Positions 1 through 12,713 of a stretch of DNA of 64,000 nt are shown in pieces (the stretch's first letter is position 1; each line of letters starts with the position of its first letter). The stretch lies in assembly GCA_947397865.1 (NCBI GenBank), contig CANDYM010000121.1:21995-85994 (forward strand), in the 5' to 3' direction. Both the position numbers and the translations under genes were made by a program. The notes under the pieces were generated by a model, which saw only the letters and a program-made list of their open reading frames with translations, was not told where the DNA came from and ran no database searches. The stretch is from Polietes domitor. Its lineage: Eukaryota; Arthropoda; Insecta; Diptera; Muscidae.

Positions 1-73
1 GTGGATATTTCCCATTATCGTATGTGTATTTAACGAGTTTTACTGAGAACTGCAAAAGAATTAAAAAACTAGT

Positions 74-2150
74 TTTTTATACCCTCCACCTCCAGGATGG
101 GGGTATATTCACTTTGTCATTCCGTTTGTAACACCTTGAAATATTCATCGGAGACCCCATAAAGTATATATATTCTGGGTCGTGGTAAAATTCTAAGACG
201 ATATAGCCATGTCCGTCTGTTGAAAGCACGATAGCGGCCGAACGAAATGAGCTAGGAGGTTCAAATTTTTCCTGAATGTATCTTATGGTTGTAGATCGGT
301 TGGGATTGAAAGTGGACGAAATCGGCCCAGAGGGAAAAATTTTTCCCTCACAAGGACTGAAAATACCCCTAATATTTAGAGTATTTCAGCATGTTTTTTG
401 AACATATTAGCTTGTATTTAGTTGATATTTGCAATGCGCATTCCCTCTATAGCATAAAAGGGCACCATAGAGTGATTTTTATTTGTAGGGGGCGAAATGG
501 GACAAAAAGGGATAAAAATGGTACCTATCAAACGACAACAGATAGAAACACGAAATTTGGCGTGTACATTCCTCTAATAGAGTATATACATAATATAAAA
601 GTATTTTTTCTAAATTCGTACTTTTAAGGGGATAAATCGGATAGAGGGATAAAAATAGTACCAACCTAACGGCTGCACCTAGAATAATGAAATTCGATAT
701 ATACATTCCTCTGATTGCGTAGACACGTAAAATAAAAGAACTTTCAAAAATTCGTACTTTTTGGGGTTCAAATGGAAAAAGGGGATAAAAATAGTACCTA
801 CCAAATGATAGCAGCTAGAATCATGAAATTCGGAGTATACATTCCTCCGACTGCGTAGACACGAAAAATAAAACGTTTTTTCCAAATTCGTACTTTCAAT
901 GGATACAATGGCACATAGGGATAAAAGTAGTACCAACTAAACGATTACAGCTAGAATGATGAAATTCAGATAGTCCCTCTAATTGTATAGATATGTGAAA
1001 TAAAGAGATTCTAGATAGTCGTACTCTTGAGGGGGCAAAATTGGAAAAAGTGGATAAAAATGGTACCAACAAAATGGCCGCTTATAGAATCATGGGATTC
1101 GGTGTATACATTCCTCTGACTGCATAGCCACGTAAAATATTTTTTTCCAAGTTCGTACTTTATTTTGTTGCTTTTACGACAAAAAGTGGTAGAATCATGA
1201 AGTTGTCTTATACTGCGTACGTGAGAGATAAGGTATTTTCAAAATTTATACTTTTGAAATTAAAATAGGATGGAAATACAATCAACCAAACGACTGTAGC
1301 TGTAAATACACTCTCTATCCGCCAATATTTAGGGTATTTATGATTGCTCCCTTATGTTTACTTTATGAATTGAAGTATTATATTCATTATATATATATAT
1401 ATAGTATACAAATATTGGTAGCCTTGGCTTATTAATTAAATTTCTTATTTTCATACATTTAAAATTTGTTGCGGAATGTCCCTCTTGTAGCTTGGAAGCA
1501 CCACAAAGAAAATAAAAGTTTTAGCGGGTGAAATGGGACAAAAAGGGATAAAATATGGTACCAATGATACGACTACAGCTAGAATCATGAAATTCGGTGT
1601 GTAAATCCCACTAATTGCATAAACACGTAAAATAGAGGGATTGTTCGAAATTCGTACTTTTAAGGGATATAATTAAAAAGAGGGATAAAAATAGAACCTA
1701 CCAAGCCGCTGAAGTTGAAATCATGAAATTCGGTGTATACATTCGTATACATACATTTTCGAAATTTGTACATTTGGGCGGAGAATGGGGCGAATGGGGA
1801 TATCTTTAAAATTTATACTTTTCTTATCACTTTGTCTGTATCTAGAAATGCTTCTTTCTAATGGCGACTGGCAATCGCCTAATATTTAGGCATGTTCATT
1901 TTCACAATTTCAGCATTTTATTTGTATAGTAGTCGATTTTAAACAGTGCGCATAAGTATACATTATAGTTTGAAATAGTAAACAAATATAGTAATGTGCA
2001 TAAAAATATCACAATTTTCGTAATATGGTACTGTACTTCTATGAAAAGTCGACATCCTTTAATCTGCTGGTAATACTGTGGAATGCACTCCGTGGTGGAG
2101 GGTATTTAAGATTCGACCCGGCCGAACTTAACGCCTTCTTACTTGTTTTT
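74..2150 (+). mobile_element. Family B Helentron-like non-autonomous element, near complete
   Basis: The 5' end has the ATACCCTCCACC subterminal repeat followed by TTTGTAACACC and GTCCGTCTG blocks. A core of diverged ~135-bp monomers follows, each with a 'gtaccaac...catgaaattcggtgt...acattcctct' pattern; successive units begin near 658, 794, 929 and 1063. The 3' end has GGTGGAGGGTAT (inverse of the 5' repeat), an imperfect TTCGACC/GGCCGAA hairpin and terminal ACTTGTTTTT. Several short open frames here are by-products of the tandem repeats. The structure is seen directly; the Helentron/HINE class is inferred from known Drosophila DINE-1 architecture. Confidence 0.7.
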
Positions 2151-2480
2151 AATTTGTTTCAACTAGGAATTATAATATATATTTCTCATTTTCTAATTGC
2201 TGCCATCCTAGCGAAGAAAACCTATGAATAAATGTAGAAGTTGTGGCACTTTTTGTAGAAGTAAGAGAAATTAAAACAAATTAAATTCGTGGAAAAAGTA
2301 AAATTGGGAACGATTTTTTATGGGTACTATATCCTGATCCGATTCCAAATCAAATTTCTACTAAATGAAATATTTACGCTGGCTTTGAAAGTGTATTTAT
2401 CCATTTGAACAAACTATTAAATGGATATTCGTATAAACTTGTTGTTCTTTGTGCTAGTTGCAAGTGTTATGGATAGAGTG
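2150..2480 (+). repeat. Dispersed repeat D, uninterrupted copy
   Basis: This stretch matches 6157-6281 and then 8105-8336 ('catcctagcgaagaaaac', 'gaacgattttttatgggt', 'ggatattcgtataa'). It is the uninterrupted version of a repeat that elsewhere holds a MITE and a family A element. It may itself be a degenerate family A relative. No coding capacity is visible. Confidence 0.6.
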
Positions 2481-3040
2481 ATCAAAAACCCGGGTTTTCT
2501 GCAATGTCGGGTTTTCGGGTTTCTCGAAAACCGTGATTTCAAAAAACCGGTTGCCCGGTTTTATTTTTATAAAAAAATCGTTCGGACCGTGGGTTTTCTT
2601 GAAAGAATAGCAAATAGGGAAATTATTCATTATAGGGTAATTCCACAAAATGTTGACCCATTGTGAATACTGGTTCTTGGGGGTAGGAGAATTCTGATAT
2701 CGTAGATTCACCGAAATCTTTTGTTAATGACTCCAAACATTCCTGTCAGAATTAGTATCATTTTGGTCCATTTCCAAAAGTTTTTTTATTCCCAAAATAT
2801 CAGTTTAGAATAGTTGTGAACACCGTAACAACTTCAAATAATGTCTTACTGAAATAGGAAATCATTTTGACAAACAAATATATATTCTGGACCAATTACC
2901 CCATTCTGAGATTCTTGAAGCGAAAAAAATAAGTTAAAATATATACAAAAAATCTTAAGTTTGACATGAAATTCAAACCATCTGTGAGCTATACGCTCCT
3001 CAAAACATCTCTAAAAATAATCACATATATTCACATATAT
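2481..3040. other. Non-coding stretch with a CGGG/CCGGTT-rich patch
   Basis: Positions 2487-2560 carry reiterated 'cgggttttc' and 'accggttgcccgg' motifs that form imperfect palindromes. The remainder is AT-rich with no recognisable gene or element end. Confidence 0.4.
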
Positions 3041-4130
3041 AGGAGAAATCTACGACATCGCTACAGTATTGCTATGCTTGATCGTCATAAAATTCTAAAA
3101 TGATCTAGCCATGTCCGTCCGTCCGTCCGTTTGTTGAAAGCACGCTAGCATCTAAACGAAAGGAGCTTGGATGTCCAAATTTTCCATAAATGTGTCTTAT
3201 AGTCGTAGATCGGTTGGGATTGAAACAGGGCGAAATGGCCCAAAGGGACATTTTTTTCCCTCACAAGGACTAAAAATACCCATAACAACCCCTAATATTT
3301 TAGAGTATTTAAGCATATTTTTTTCAATATGTCTGCCTTTACTTACTTGATATTGGGTATGCGCATTCCCCCTATAACAAAAACGTGCGCCATAAAGTGA
3401 ATTTTATTCGTACGGGTGAAATGGGACAAAAAGGGATGAAAATGGTACCTATTAGACGATAACAGCTAGAAACACGGTGTGTACATACCTCTAATTGAGT
3501 AGATTCATAATATAAAAGTATTTTTTCCAAATTCGTACTTTTAAGGGGTAAAATGGGAATAGACTGATAAAAATGGTACAAACTAAACGGCTCCACACTC
3601 TGATTGCGTAGACACGTAAAATAAACTGATTTTTCGAAACGAAATGCCAACGAAATGACTGCGTAGAAACGAAAAATAATTTTTTTTCTTTTAAATTTGT
3701 ACTTTCAAGGTATACAATGGGTACAGAGGGATAAAAATAGTACCAACTAAACGACTACAGCTAGAATGATGAAATTCGATGTGTACATTTCCCTAATTTC
3801 GTAGACAAGCAAAATAAAGAGGTTTTAGAAAGTCGTACTCTAAAGGGTAAAATGAAAAAAGGAAGAAAATAGTACCAACCAAATGATCGCAGCTAGAATC
3901 ATGAAATTCCTCTGAATTCTAAAAAGATTTTTCCAAATTCGTATTTTTTTACTTTTACGGCAAAAATTGGTTGTCTAATAAAGTTAGGTTATCTTACCCT
4001 GTGTACGTGAGATAATGGATTTTCAAAATTTGTACTTTTGTATCTACCAATATTTATGGTATTTAAGCTTTTTTGAAAAATTCTGTCATATATTAACTTT
4101 GTGAATTGACTTGAAGTATTATTTCGATAT
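3040..4130 (+). mobile_element. Family B element, 5' head and core only
   Basis: It has the head sequence with the GTCCGTCCGTCCG run near 3116-3131 and a 'tgttgaaagcacgctag' block. Several ~135-bp core monomers follow, up to about 4100. The extreme 5' end is diverged and the 3' hairpin end is missing. Confidence 0.6.
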
Positions 4131-5264
4131 ATATAGTACTAGCTGACCCGGCAAACGTTGTTTTGCCTTCAAATTGTATTTTCACTGAAAGTCTGGGTCC
4201 GTTGCAAAGTAATGGTGATATTTCGAAGAAGAATGATAGGTGCACAGAACCGACATACCAATTGTTGTTCAAATACCGTTAACCGGAGCAAAAATAATAA
4301 ATTTTTTATTACCGATGTACACTGCGCGCGTTGCTACGCTACCAACTAAATATATATATATTATGTTTGCAGTAAATGTAAAGATCACGGGATAATGCCA
4401 CACCTAATTAACAATAGGCAAATAAACCTGTAGTTGACTTGAATATTATCAAGAAGAATGTAAAATAACTTTTGTAGTATTGTACTGTGTACATGGACAT
4501 TTGTTCTCAACTAACTGGTCTACCGGAAAATGTTTGATACAGTGTATAAGTAATAGCCAAATATTGATGTGTGTGGGCGGCGCCTCGGTCCTTCTTGCCA
4601 ACTTGATTCCAAATAACCTGCTCATATCTCTAGGCCAAATGTACCATACTGTTAAATTTTCAGTACGATAAAACTATTATTATGAATGTTATAACGGTTT
4701 CTTTTCAAATGGCCGTGGCATCGCCCACTTCTAATCTGGCTGTAATTTATACTGTAATAACAACATATATACCAAATATCATCTTCATACCTCTGATAGT
4801 TCATGAGATACAGCCGTTTAAAGTTTCAAGTTGTATGCCACTGCCGCTGATTCGATCCCGCAATTTTTTTGTTGGGTCATGTATTTTCCTGCCAAATGCA
4901 TTCACACAAATTTTCAAGGCGATTGGTGAAACAGTCCTCCAGATATTGCGTTTTCAAAAATAGAATCCAATGATATATCAATACTTCAAGTACCCTATTT
5001 TCACCACCTACCACGGTGCTACATTCTGTGAAAAATTCGGTTATCAGTGCCACATTGTGAAATATTCATAACAATCGGTCTATTAGAAATGTCGTCAGAG
5101 CGATTTTTGGGGGATAACAGTGGCGCCATCTGTCGAAAATTGGTCGTACCAACTCAGAAACCTTCGCGGGCTCATGCGCAACAACTTTGCTGAAGATCAT
5201 CACATGATTCAATGCATAGTTTACGATTCTATAAAGGACATACAAACATTCATTTTTATATTAT
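4131..5264. repeat. Unclassified dispersed element beginning CTAGCTGACCCGGCAAACG
   Basis: It starts after an (AT)n run with 'ctagctgacccggcaaacg', a motif I recall as common at the edge of arthropod repeats. It ends at an AT-rich 'acattcatttttatatta'. It includes 'gagatacagccgtttaa' and 'agcgatttttgggggataac' blocks. The open frames at 4158-4349, 4480-4671 and 4682-4963 do not resemble a known domain. The class is unknown. Confidence 0.4.
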
Positions 5265-5464
5265 TAGTCTTGCCTTAAAAGCGTGGTTTGAAATAATAAA
5301 AATATTATATTTATTTATAAAATTATTTTTTTAATATTTTTATTTGTTTTGGTTTGGCTATATTTAAAATCCTGTAATGTTACTGCACTTCTATGAAAAT
5401 GGACAGCTTCTGTGGAATGCAATCCAAGGTGGAGGAACTTAACACTGTTTTTACTTGTTTTTTG
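5265..5464 (+). mobile_element. Family B 3'-end fragment lacking its terminal hairpin
   Basis: It is homologous to the 3' arms at 34574-35480 and 59150-59350 (inverse strand): 'accaaaccaaaac', a TTTATAAATAAATATAATATTT-like block and 'gtggaatgcaatcca'. The sequence jumps from GGTGGAGG straight to AACTTAACAC, so the usual TTCGGCC/GGCCGAA hairpin is deleted, but it still ends in ACTTGTTTT. Confidence 0.6.
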
Positions 5465-6156
5465 GTACCTTTTACAATTTTACAGTGAAAAATTGGCGAA
5501 AAATATGCGAGAATATGTTGAAGTACCGCGGAAATCCCGTACAAATTTCCCGGAATATGGGAAACAGGAAATATGGAAATTCCTGGAATTTTCCTCCGAG
5601 AAATTCCGGCATGCAAACCCTAGTTGTTACTAATGACAGCAGGATTAGGTGAAAATACCTGACGCAGATAGTTAGAAAATACTTCTCCTTTTTCGACATC
5701 GCTTCTTGCCCATTTTCCTTTATTCCTGTATTCATAGATCAGCTACTTAAGCCTCGGCAATCGATTTTGTTGCCATAGTCTCTTTCTTCTTCTTCTTCTA
5801 CTTGTACTACTTCCTTCTTTCATTACCACAAAATTTATTTCGTTATTATTTATTAAGCGTCTTCTATCCTTTGGCAGTAATATAAGACTAGCAGGAAAAT
5901 TAAAAAAAAAATCAATAATTAAATCTTTCATATATGTCAACTGCTTTTTAACGAGAACTCAACCAAACATAACAAATTAAGTATACTGCTGTCTTTGCTT
6001 TTCGAGTTCTTTGAAGCTAAACTGTGATGTTCCCTTATATTGCTCACATTTCAGTATATTCGTCTATGATTTATTCGAAGAAATATTTTGAGTGCAAGAC
6101 TCATTATGCTTATCAATCTGTATTATCCATTATTATATGCATGTTTAAAGAGTTTT
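5465..6156. other. No gene seen; short cggaaat/ccgg motifs and a (CTT)n run
   Basis: Positions 5520-5612 repeat 'aaattcc(c/t)gg' motifs on both strands, like the patch near 16745. A CTT-rich microsatellite lies at about 5783-5804. The rest is AT-rich and anonymous. Confidence 0.4.
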
Positions 6157-6281
6157 ATCAAGAAACACGCTTTCTAAATTTGTTACAACTAGAAATTAAA
6201 ATATATTTCTCATTTTCTAATTGCTGTCATCCTAGCGAAGAAAACTTTTCAATAAATGCAGAAGTTTTGGCACTTTTTCTA

Positions 6282-6475
6282 AAGGGTCCGCCATGTAAGG
6301 TTTTTTTTTCAACCGTTGGACTATAATTTGTGGGTTGCCGAGGCAGCCATTTGAATGAAATTATTTTCCATTATTAACCGGAAGGATTGTACTTTCAAAT
6401 AAAAAAAGAAATTTGAGAAAATATTCAGTAAATTTTTTATAGCATTTTCCAAAAAAAGTAATTTGGCGGACCCTT
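6282..6475. mobile_element. 194-bp MITE with TA target duplication
   Basis: The ends are inverted repeats, AAGGGTCCGCC at left and GGCGGACCCTT at right. The element is flanked by TA on both sides (6280-6281, 6476-6477). The related unoccupied site near 2251 reads 'tttttgTAgaagtaag', against 'tttttcTA[element]TAgaagtaag' here, which directly shows insertion at a TA. The TA duplication suggests mobilisation by a Tc1/mariner-type transposase. No coding frame. Confidence 0.85.
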
Positions 6476-6496
6476 TAGAAGTAAGATAAATTAAAA

Positions 6497-8070
6497 CCAG
6501 TAAGGAAAAGCTAAAGTCGCGCGGGGCCGACTCTATGATACACTCCACTTTCAATCCAAATACAATTCAATTCGGTGAAAAAGTGAAAACGGGAAGGTTT
6601 TTTCTATCCTGTAAATGTATGTGTTTGACAAAAAATTTTATATCGGCAAGGACATTTGTATGAGGATATATTGAAACCTGGAACGAAATAGGTGAAATAT
6701 AAAATGTGTAGTTTGGCCAAAATCGGTTGAACTTATGGGAGCAACATTTGAATTTGGGCTATATTTAAATCTGAACCGATCTTACCCACTTTCACCATAG
6801 TTTTGTTTAGTTAGATTACAAGATGTTGTGCGAAATTTAAAGAAAATCGGCTACAATATATGGTTTTTAGAGCGCAAAATTCAAATCGGGAGCGACATTT
6901 GTATGGGGCCTATATCTAAATCTGAACCGATCTAGCCCGCTTTAGCCACAGGTGTTTCTAGTTAGATTATAAGATGTTGTGCCAAATTTAAAAAAAAATC
7001 GATTAGAATCGGGAGCGACATTTATATGGGGGCTGTATCTAAATCTGAACCGATTTGACCTATTTTCACCATAGATGTTCATTGTTTAAATATAAGATGT
7101 TTTGCTAAATCTGAAGACAATCTGATACAATATGTGGTTTCTAGAGCGGAAAAAGTCAAATCGGGAGCGAAATTTGTATGGGAGCTATATTCACCATGGG
7201 AGCCGATATTCACCATGGGTGTTTCTAGTGGAAATATAAGATGTTTTACCAAATCTGAAGACAATCTGATACATTATGTGGTTTCTATAGCGAAAAAAGT
7301 CAAATCGGGAGCGAAATTTGTATGAGAGCTATATATAAATCTGAACCGATCTGTCCGATATTCACCATGGGAGTTTCTAGTGGGAATATAAGCTGTTTTA
7401 CCAAATCTGAAGACAATCTGATACAATATGTGGTTTCTAGAGCGGAAAAAGTCAAATCGGGAGCGAAATTTGTATGGGAGCTATATATAAATCTGAACCG
7501 ATCTGACCGATATTCACCATGGGTGTTTCTAGTGGAAATATAAGATGTTTTACCAAATCTGAAGACAATCTGATACATTATGTGGTTTCTAGAGCGGAAA
7601 AGTCAAATCGGGAGAGAAATTTGTATGGGAACTGTATATAAATCTGAACCGATCTAACACATTTTTACCACAGGTGTTTCTAGTTACAATATAGGATGTT
7701 TTGCCAATTTTAAAGAAAATCTGTTGTAATATGTGGTATCTAGAGTGAAAAGAGTCAAATCGGGAGTGAAATTCGTATGGGGGATATATCTAAATCTGAA
7801 CCGATTTTCTTCAAATTAAATAGCGTTCGTCCTTATCCCGAAAAACATCGTTGTGCAAAGTTTCATTTGGTTCTGTCTACAATTGCGACCTGTATCGTGA
7901 TTACAAGAATAGATGGACGGACGGATGGACGGACAGACGGACATTGCTAAATCGACTCAGAAAGTGATTCTAAGATGATCGGTATAATTAACAATGGGTC
8001 TATCTCGTTTCCTTTTGGGTGTTACAAACAAATGCACAAAGACATAATACTCTCGTGGAGTGTATAAAAA
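6497..8070 (-). mobile_element. Family A Helentron-like element (minus orientation)
   Basis: Read on the minus strand it begins TTTTTATACACTCCACGAGAG (right edge). It has the TTTGTAACACCC block, GTCCGTCCGTCC microsatellite (about 7915-7942), ~152-bp core monomers ('ttcaccatgg' at 7361 and 7513) and the 3' hairpin region near 6515-6530. It ends in a degraded CTTACTGG at the left edge. The overlapping frames with 'GAISKSEP'- or 'YKSEPI'-like peptides are repeat artefacts, not genes. Confidence 0.75.
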
Positions 8071-8336
8071 GTAAGAAAGGCTACTTACTATCTACCCACT
8101 AACAATTGAATTTGGGAACGATTTTTTATGGGTACTATATCCTGAACCGATTTGACCTACTTTACGCTAGCTTTGAAATTGGGAAACTTATACTTAGTTG
8201 ATTTTCGCAGAAAATGTTAAATATGTTAAAGCAAGATTACATTTTCCTGAGTGTATTCATCCATTTGAATAAGCCATTAAACGGATATTCGTATAACCTC
8301 GTCGTTCTTTATGTTAGTGGCAAGTGTTATGAATAC

Positions 8337-9234
8337 TCCTTAATCACCTGCAATCAATTCCCGAAATACTCAATTCCAGCAAGTTTCGTTTCATACATTC
8401 ATTGCTGAATGTGGCACAACTGAAATGAGTTAAGAGTCAATTAATATCCATATTCGTAATGGTTGGGGGAAGCAATTAACCGTGTTTTAGTTACATTTTC
8501 GAACAACAATCGTGATTAACATTTGTTACATTTTTGACAATGTTTTGTCAATTTATTTAAGTGTCATGTACAATTGCATTATTTATTTATTCGACTATGC
8601 GATAAATTGTGAATTCTTTGATTTCGAATGAACGATTAATTAAATAATTTGATGGTTCGATTAAAAGGAGATATCAGTGACTTATTTTTTGAATTGTATA
8701 TCAATGAAACTATGTTAGCTTCTGCTATTTATTTTCATCGCTTCTACGTATAGACATCAAGTATAACCTTTTTAAAATCAAATTGCATCGATTAATTTGC
8801 CTTTTCAATGATTTCGATCGAATAAGTAATATTATTGATAATGAACATAACGTATACGCACCCATATGATAATAGGAGAATAGAACAATTTGTAGGTACA
8901 GTAATTTTATATTAAGTAAGTTAGTCAATTATGACTATAAGCCATTGTTCTACAATATTTTTCACTTAAAATTCGTTAAATATTCATAATAACTGTAAAT
9001 ATTTCTATAAAACCAGATTTAACACAGGATGTAGGATACTCAAATAAGGTTTGGCCATAGACTGCTCAGCTTGTCTTTGAACTAGCACAGTGTTATCCGA
9101 ATTAACGATTTTTTTCAATCAATTTTATGAAGCAATTTCGCAAAATAAAGGTCTTATTTATCTTATCTTCTTGAAACTTTCCTAGAGAACATAACGACCA
9201 CTGCAAAAAACCGATCATATCAAAAAATAACAAA
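8337..9234. other. Anonymous AT-rich stretch, no feature recognised
   Basis: No convincing codon pattern, RNA gene or element terminus was seen. Two short frames at 8725-8928 (minus) and 8214-8408 (plus) have no recognisable domain. Confidence 0.4.
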
Positions 9235-9833
9235 ATACAATGGGAGCGGAGGAATAAAGTGCAGTAAAGTAAAGTCGGTGCAGAGGGATATAATTTTCCC
9301 TCACAAGAACAATTTGCGTGAACGCGCAAAAAACCATTTATTTTAATTTTTATAGCCCATCATTCTACCACTTCCAAACTCACGCAGTCGCATTTTAATC
9401 AGTAAGTAATCAGTTTAATAATCAAAACAAAACAAATGAAATTGTAACGGGACGATATTTCAAAACTTTTTCTATTTTTATGGGATGTTTTTATGCCAAT
9501 AAAAACGATTTAAAAAAAAATATTTTTTTTTCTAAATTTTTGACGACTGTTTCTTTGTGAAGGTAATATTATGAATTTTGTAGCCCTTGAAATTTTCCCT
9601 AAATGCTTCTTATGGTTGCGGATTGGTTATGATTGAAAGTGGGCGAAATCGGTTCAGAGGGAAAAAATGGCCATATAACTAGATTTCAAATGCTATCGAA
9701 ATTGGAAAATTGGGGGGAATTGGACTTGAGGGGAATTGTTTCTAAATAATAACATTTAGGGCACATTATTGAAGATTGCTGCCTAATTTACACTTTTTTG
9801 ATTCCACTTGTAGATGACTATTAATATTATAAT
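9235..9833. repeat. Fragments of family B head and of repeat C
   Basis: Positions 9270-9310 and 9590-9665 match the B head segment ('cagaggga...tttccctcacaag', 'gattgaaagtgggcgaaatcgg'). Positions 9345-9440 resemble repeat C at 62965-63010 ('ctcac(a/g)cagtcgc'). Boundaries are poorly defined. Confidence 0.45.
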
Positions 9834-12567
9834 ATTAGGGATGTTTTTCTTTAAGCCGAAATAACAAGCTGCGATAACAAAAACTTTAATAAAAATTTAA
9901 TTTTTCGTTCAAAATAAAAAAATATTTTTTCACATTGTCGCCAACTACAATATTAATATTAGAGTGGCTTCTTTTGTGAGGAAGGAAAAAATGTTGTTGA
10001 TTTTCCCGACTAAAATGAAAGATTGGTTTGTTTTATGTGTTCTCCCAAATTTATTTTAATTGTCCGTCCGTGAGCTGGACGCGTTCAAAATAACCTCTAT
10101 AAATCTGGTTTTTCTTGAATAAAATTGACGATGAGAATGATATTGAGAAAAAAACGCTAGAAATTAAAGTCCGACCCGAGCCTTATCAAACCACATTAAA
10201 AACTTGCGATATGACCCAGTATAAAGGACAGATTTATACTATTTTAGTGCAGTTTCCACATTTCTAGTTCGATTTATGTTTTTAGGGGCTCGTTGGAGAG
10301 GTTTGATAACTAATTCCAATTTTTAGAATTTTCTAACCCATTAAGGGCCGCAATTTTTTCTTTATGGTAATACTCAGTGGGTTAAATGTAAAGTAAAAAT
10401 TGTAATATGCGGTTATTTGCATCGTAAACACATTCTAGTCTTATATAAAGCTAATTTTTGGAAAGAAATTCAACCATTTCAAATATTCGCCCTTAAAAAT
10501 TAAAACATGAATAATCTACATAAACTTTTTAAAGGGGAAAAACTCAAATGGTTGTTAATGTTAAATTAACATAGCTAGACGCATGGAATTAAAAGTATAT
10601 TTAGCAAATGTTCTTCTTTTTCAGTTGATACCCATATCGCCATTGTATGACATGCAAAAGTACGAAACTACATTATTGAAACATTTACACCCTTTGGAAA
10701 TAAAAAGTCCTGTAAAAAAGACAAACGACCACGAAATAAAAAACTGAGTATGAGTTTTCCTATTAGTGACCTATAGTTACACTTCTATATAATCTCGTTC
10801 TTAGGAGGGACATCATATCGCACGGATTTATTCTAACATCTTATGTAAAGTTTTCCTCCCAATTTATCCATAGAATGACCGAAATTTCAGATGCTTTTTT
10901 TTTCAAAAATTAGATTTTTGTAAGACTAGAATGTGTTTACGATGCAAATAACCCCCTATTTCAGTTTTTACATCACATTTAACCCACTGAGAACCAACAG
11001 TAAGAAAAAAATTGTCGGCTCTTAATGAGTTATCTTCAACGATACAACAAAAACACAAATCGCACTAAAACAAGTAAGGAAAGGCTAAAGTCGGGCGGGG
11101 CCGACTCTATGATACACTCCACTTTCTATCCGAATATAATTCAATGAAAAAGTGAAAACGGGAAGGATTTTTGTATCCTGTAAATGTATGTCTTTGAAAA
11201 AAAAATGTTAAATCGGAAAGGACATTTATATGGGGGAATATTGAAACCTGGGACGAAATAGGTGAAATATAATATGTATAGTTTGGCCAAAATCGGTTAA
11301 ACATTTGGGAGCAACATTTGTATTGGGGCTATATCTAAATCTGAACCGATCTTAACCACTTTCTACACATGTGTTTCTAGTTGGATTATAAGATGTTGTG
11401 CCAAATTTAAAGAAAATCGAGAATAATGAGTATCTAGAGCGGAAAATGTCAAATCGGGAGCCACATTTGTATGGGGGCTATATCTAAATCTGAACTGAAT
11501 TTACCCAATTTCTGCATAGGTGTTTCTAGTTGGATTGTAAGATGTTGTGTCAAATTTAAAGAAAATCAGGTACAATATGTCAAATCGGGAGTGACATTTG
11601 TATGGGGCTATATCTAAATCTGAACCGATCTTATCCAATTTTTGCATAGGTATTTCTAGTTGGATTATAAGATGTTGTGCAAAATTTAAAGAAAATCGGG
11701 TACAATATGTCGTTTCTACAGCGGAAAATGTCAAATCGGGAGCGACATTTATATGGGGGCTATATCTAAATCTGAACCGATTTGCCTCAAATTAAATAGC
11801 GTTCGTCCTTGGTCCACAAAACTTACTTGTGCCAATTTTTGTTAAGATCGGACTTTAACTGCGACCTGTAATTTGATTACAACAATACAACAACGACTCA
11901 GAAAGTGGTTCTACGTCGATCGGTATACTTAACAATGGGTCTATCTCGCTTCCTTTTGGGTGTTACAAACAAATGCACAAAGCCATAATACTCTCGTGGA
12001 GTGTATAAATATACTTCCATATTGCGGTTTTTATAAAAAATGCACCAAAAATTGCACAAAAATGTCAAAATTCTAACCTCTATTCTTGGTTAAAAGGCAA
12101 GTTTCTGATATAGTTTGATAAGGCTCGGACCAGATTTTAATTTCTAGCAGATTTTTTCTAAATACCATTCTCACCGTGAATTTTATGCAAGAAAACCCTG
12201 ATTTATAGAGGTTATTTTGAACGCGTCCAGCTCACGAACAGACAATGATAAAAGCGAAATATTTTGAGAGAACGCATAAAACAAACCAATCTTTCATTTT
12301 AGTCGGGAACATCCACTACTTTTATTTTGAAGCCACTCTAATAAATATTTTGTATCGACTTTATTGGACTTAGCCTCGAAATCCATCATTTTGACTTACA
12401 CTGGATAATTATCAAAGCTAAGTCAAACATTTTTATTGACATTGACATTGCTTTTGGCGACAATTAAAAAAAAAAGAATTTTTTATTTTGAATGAAATTT
12501 TGACATTTTATTTAGATTTTTGTTATCGCAGCTTAGTTATCCAGTCTTAAAGAAAAACAGCCATAAT
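9834..12567. mobile_element. Large foldback element with long inverted arms, interrupted by a family A copy
   Basis: The left arm (about 9834-10480) and right arm (about 10905-11066 plus 12010-12567) are inverse copies: 'gggatgtttttctttaag' pairs with 'cttaaagaaaaacagccat', 'gtgagctggacgcgttcaaa' with 'ttgaacgcgtccagctca', and 'catcgtaaacacattctagt' with 'actagaatgtgtttacgatg'. A family A element (about 11067-12009) splits the right arm. Without it the element is about 1.8 kb with arms over 600 bp. The central unpaired piece (about 10590-10750) reappears at 58300-58440. There is no transposase frame, so the superfamily is unknown. Confidence 0.75.
11067..12009 (-). mobile_element. Family A element inserted in the foldback right arm
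   Basis: The left edge is AAACAAGTAAGGAAAGGC (inverse of the family 3' end), with the AGTCGG(G)CGGGGCCGACT hairpin next to it. Three to four core monomers follow. The right edge is CTCTCGTGGAGTGTATAAA. It sits in 'cgcactaaaa|tata', matching the uninterrupted left arm 'ctattttagtgc' at about 10235-10247. Confidence 0.8.
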
Positions 12568-12713
12568 GAAGCATCACAATTTTCCTAATATGGTAGTGTA
12601 CTTCTATGTAACGCTGACAACCTCTAATCTGTCGTTAATTCTGTGGAATGCACTCCGTGGTGGAGGGTATTTAAGATTCGGCCCGGTCAAACTTAACGTA
12701 TTTTTACTTGTTT
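12568..12713 (+). mobile_element. Family B 3'-end fragment
   Basis: It contains 'tggaatgcactccgtggtgg', the TTCGGCCCGGTC-type hairpin (one arm mutated) and terminal TTTTTACTTGTTT. Together with the B traces at 9590-9665 it suggests the foldback landed in an older B element. Confidence 0.65.

Larger units (their letters stand above)
6157..8336. repeat. Dispersed repeat D copy split by a MITE and a family A element
   Basis: The left piece (6157-6281) and right piece (8105-8336) align with the continuous copy at 2150-2480. The interruptions are a 194-bp MITE (6282-6475) and a family A element (about 6497-8070). Confidence 0.6.
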
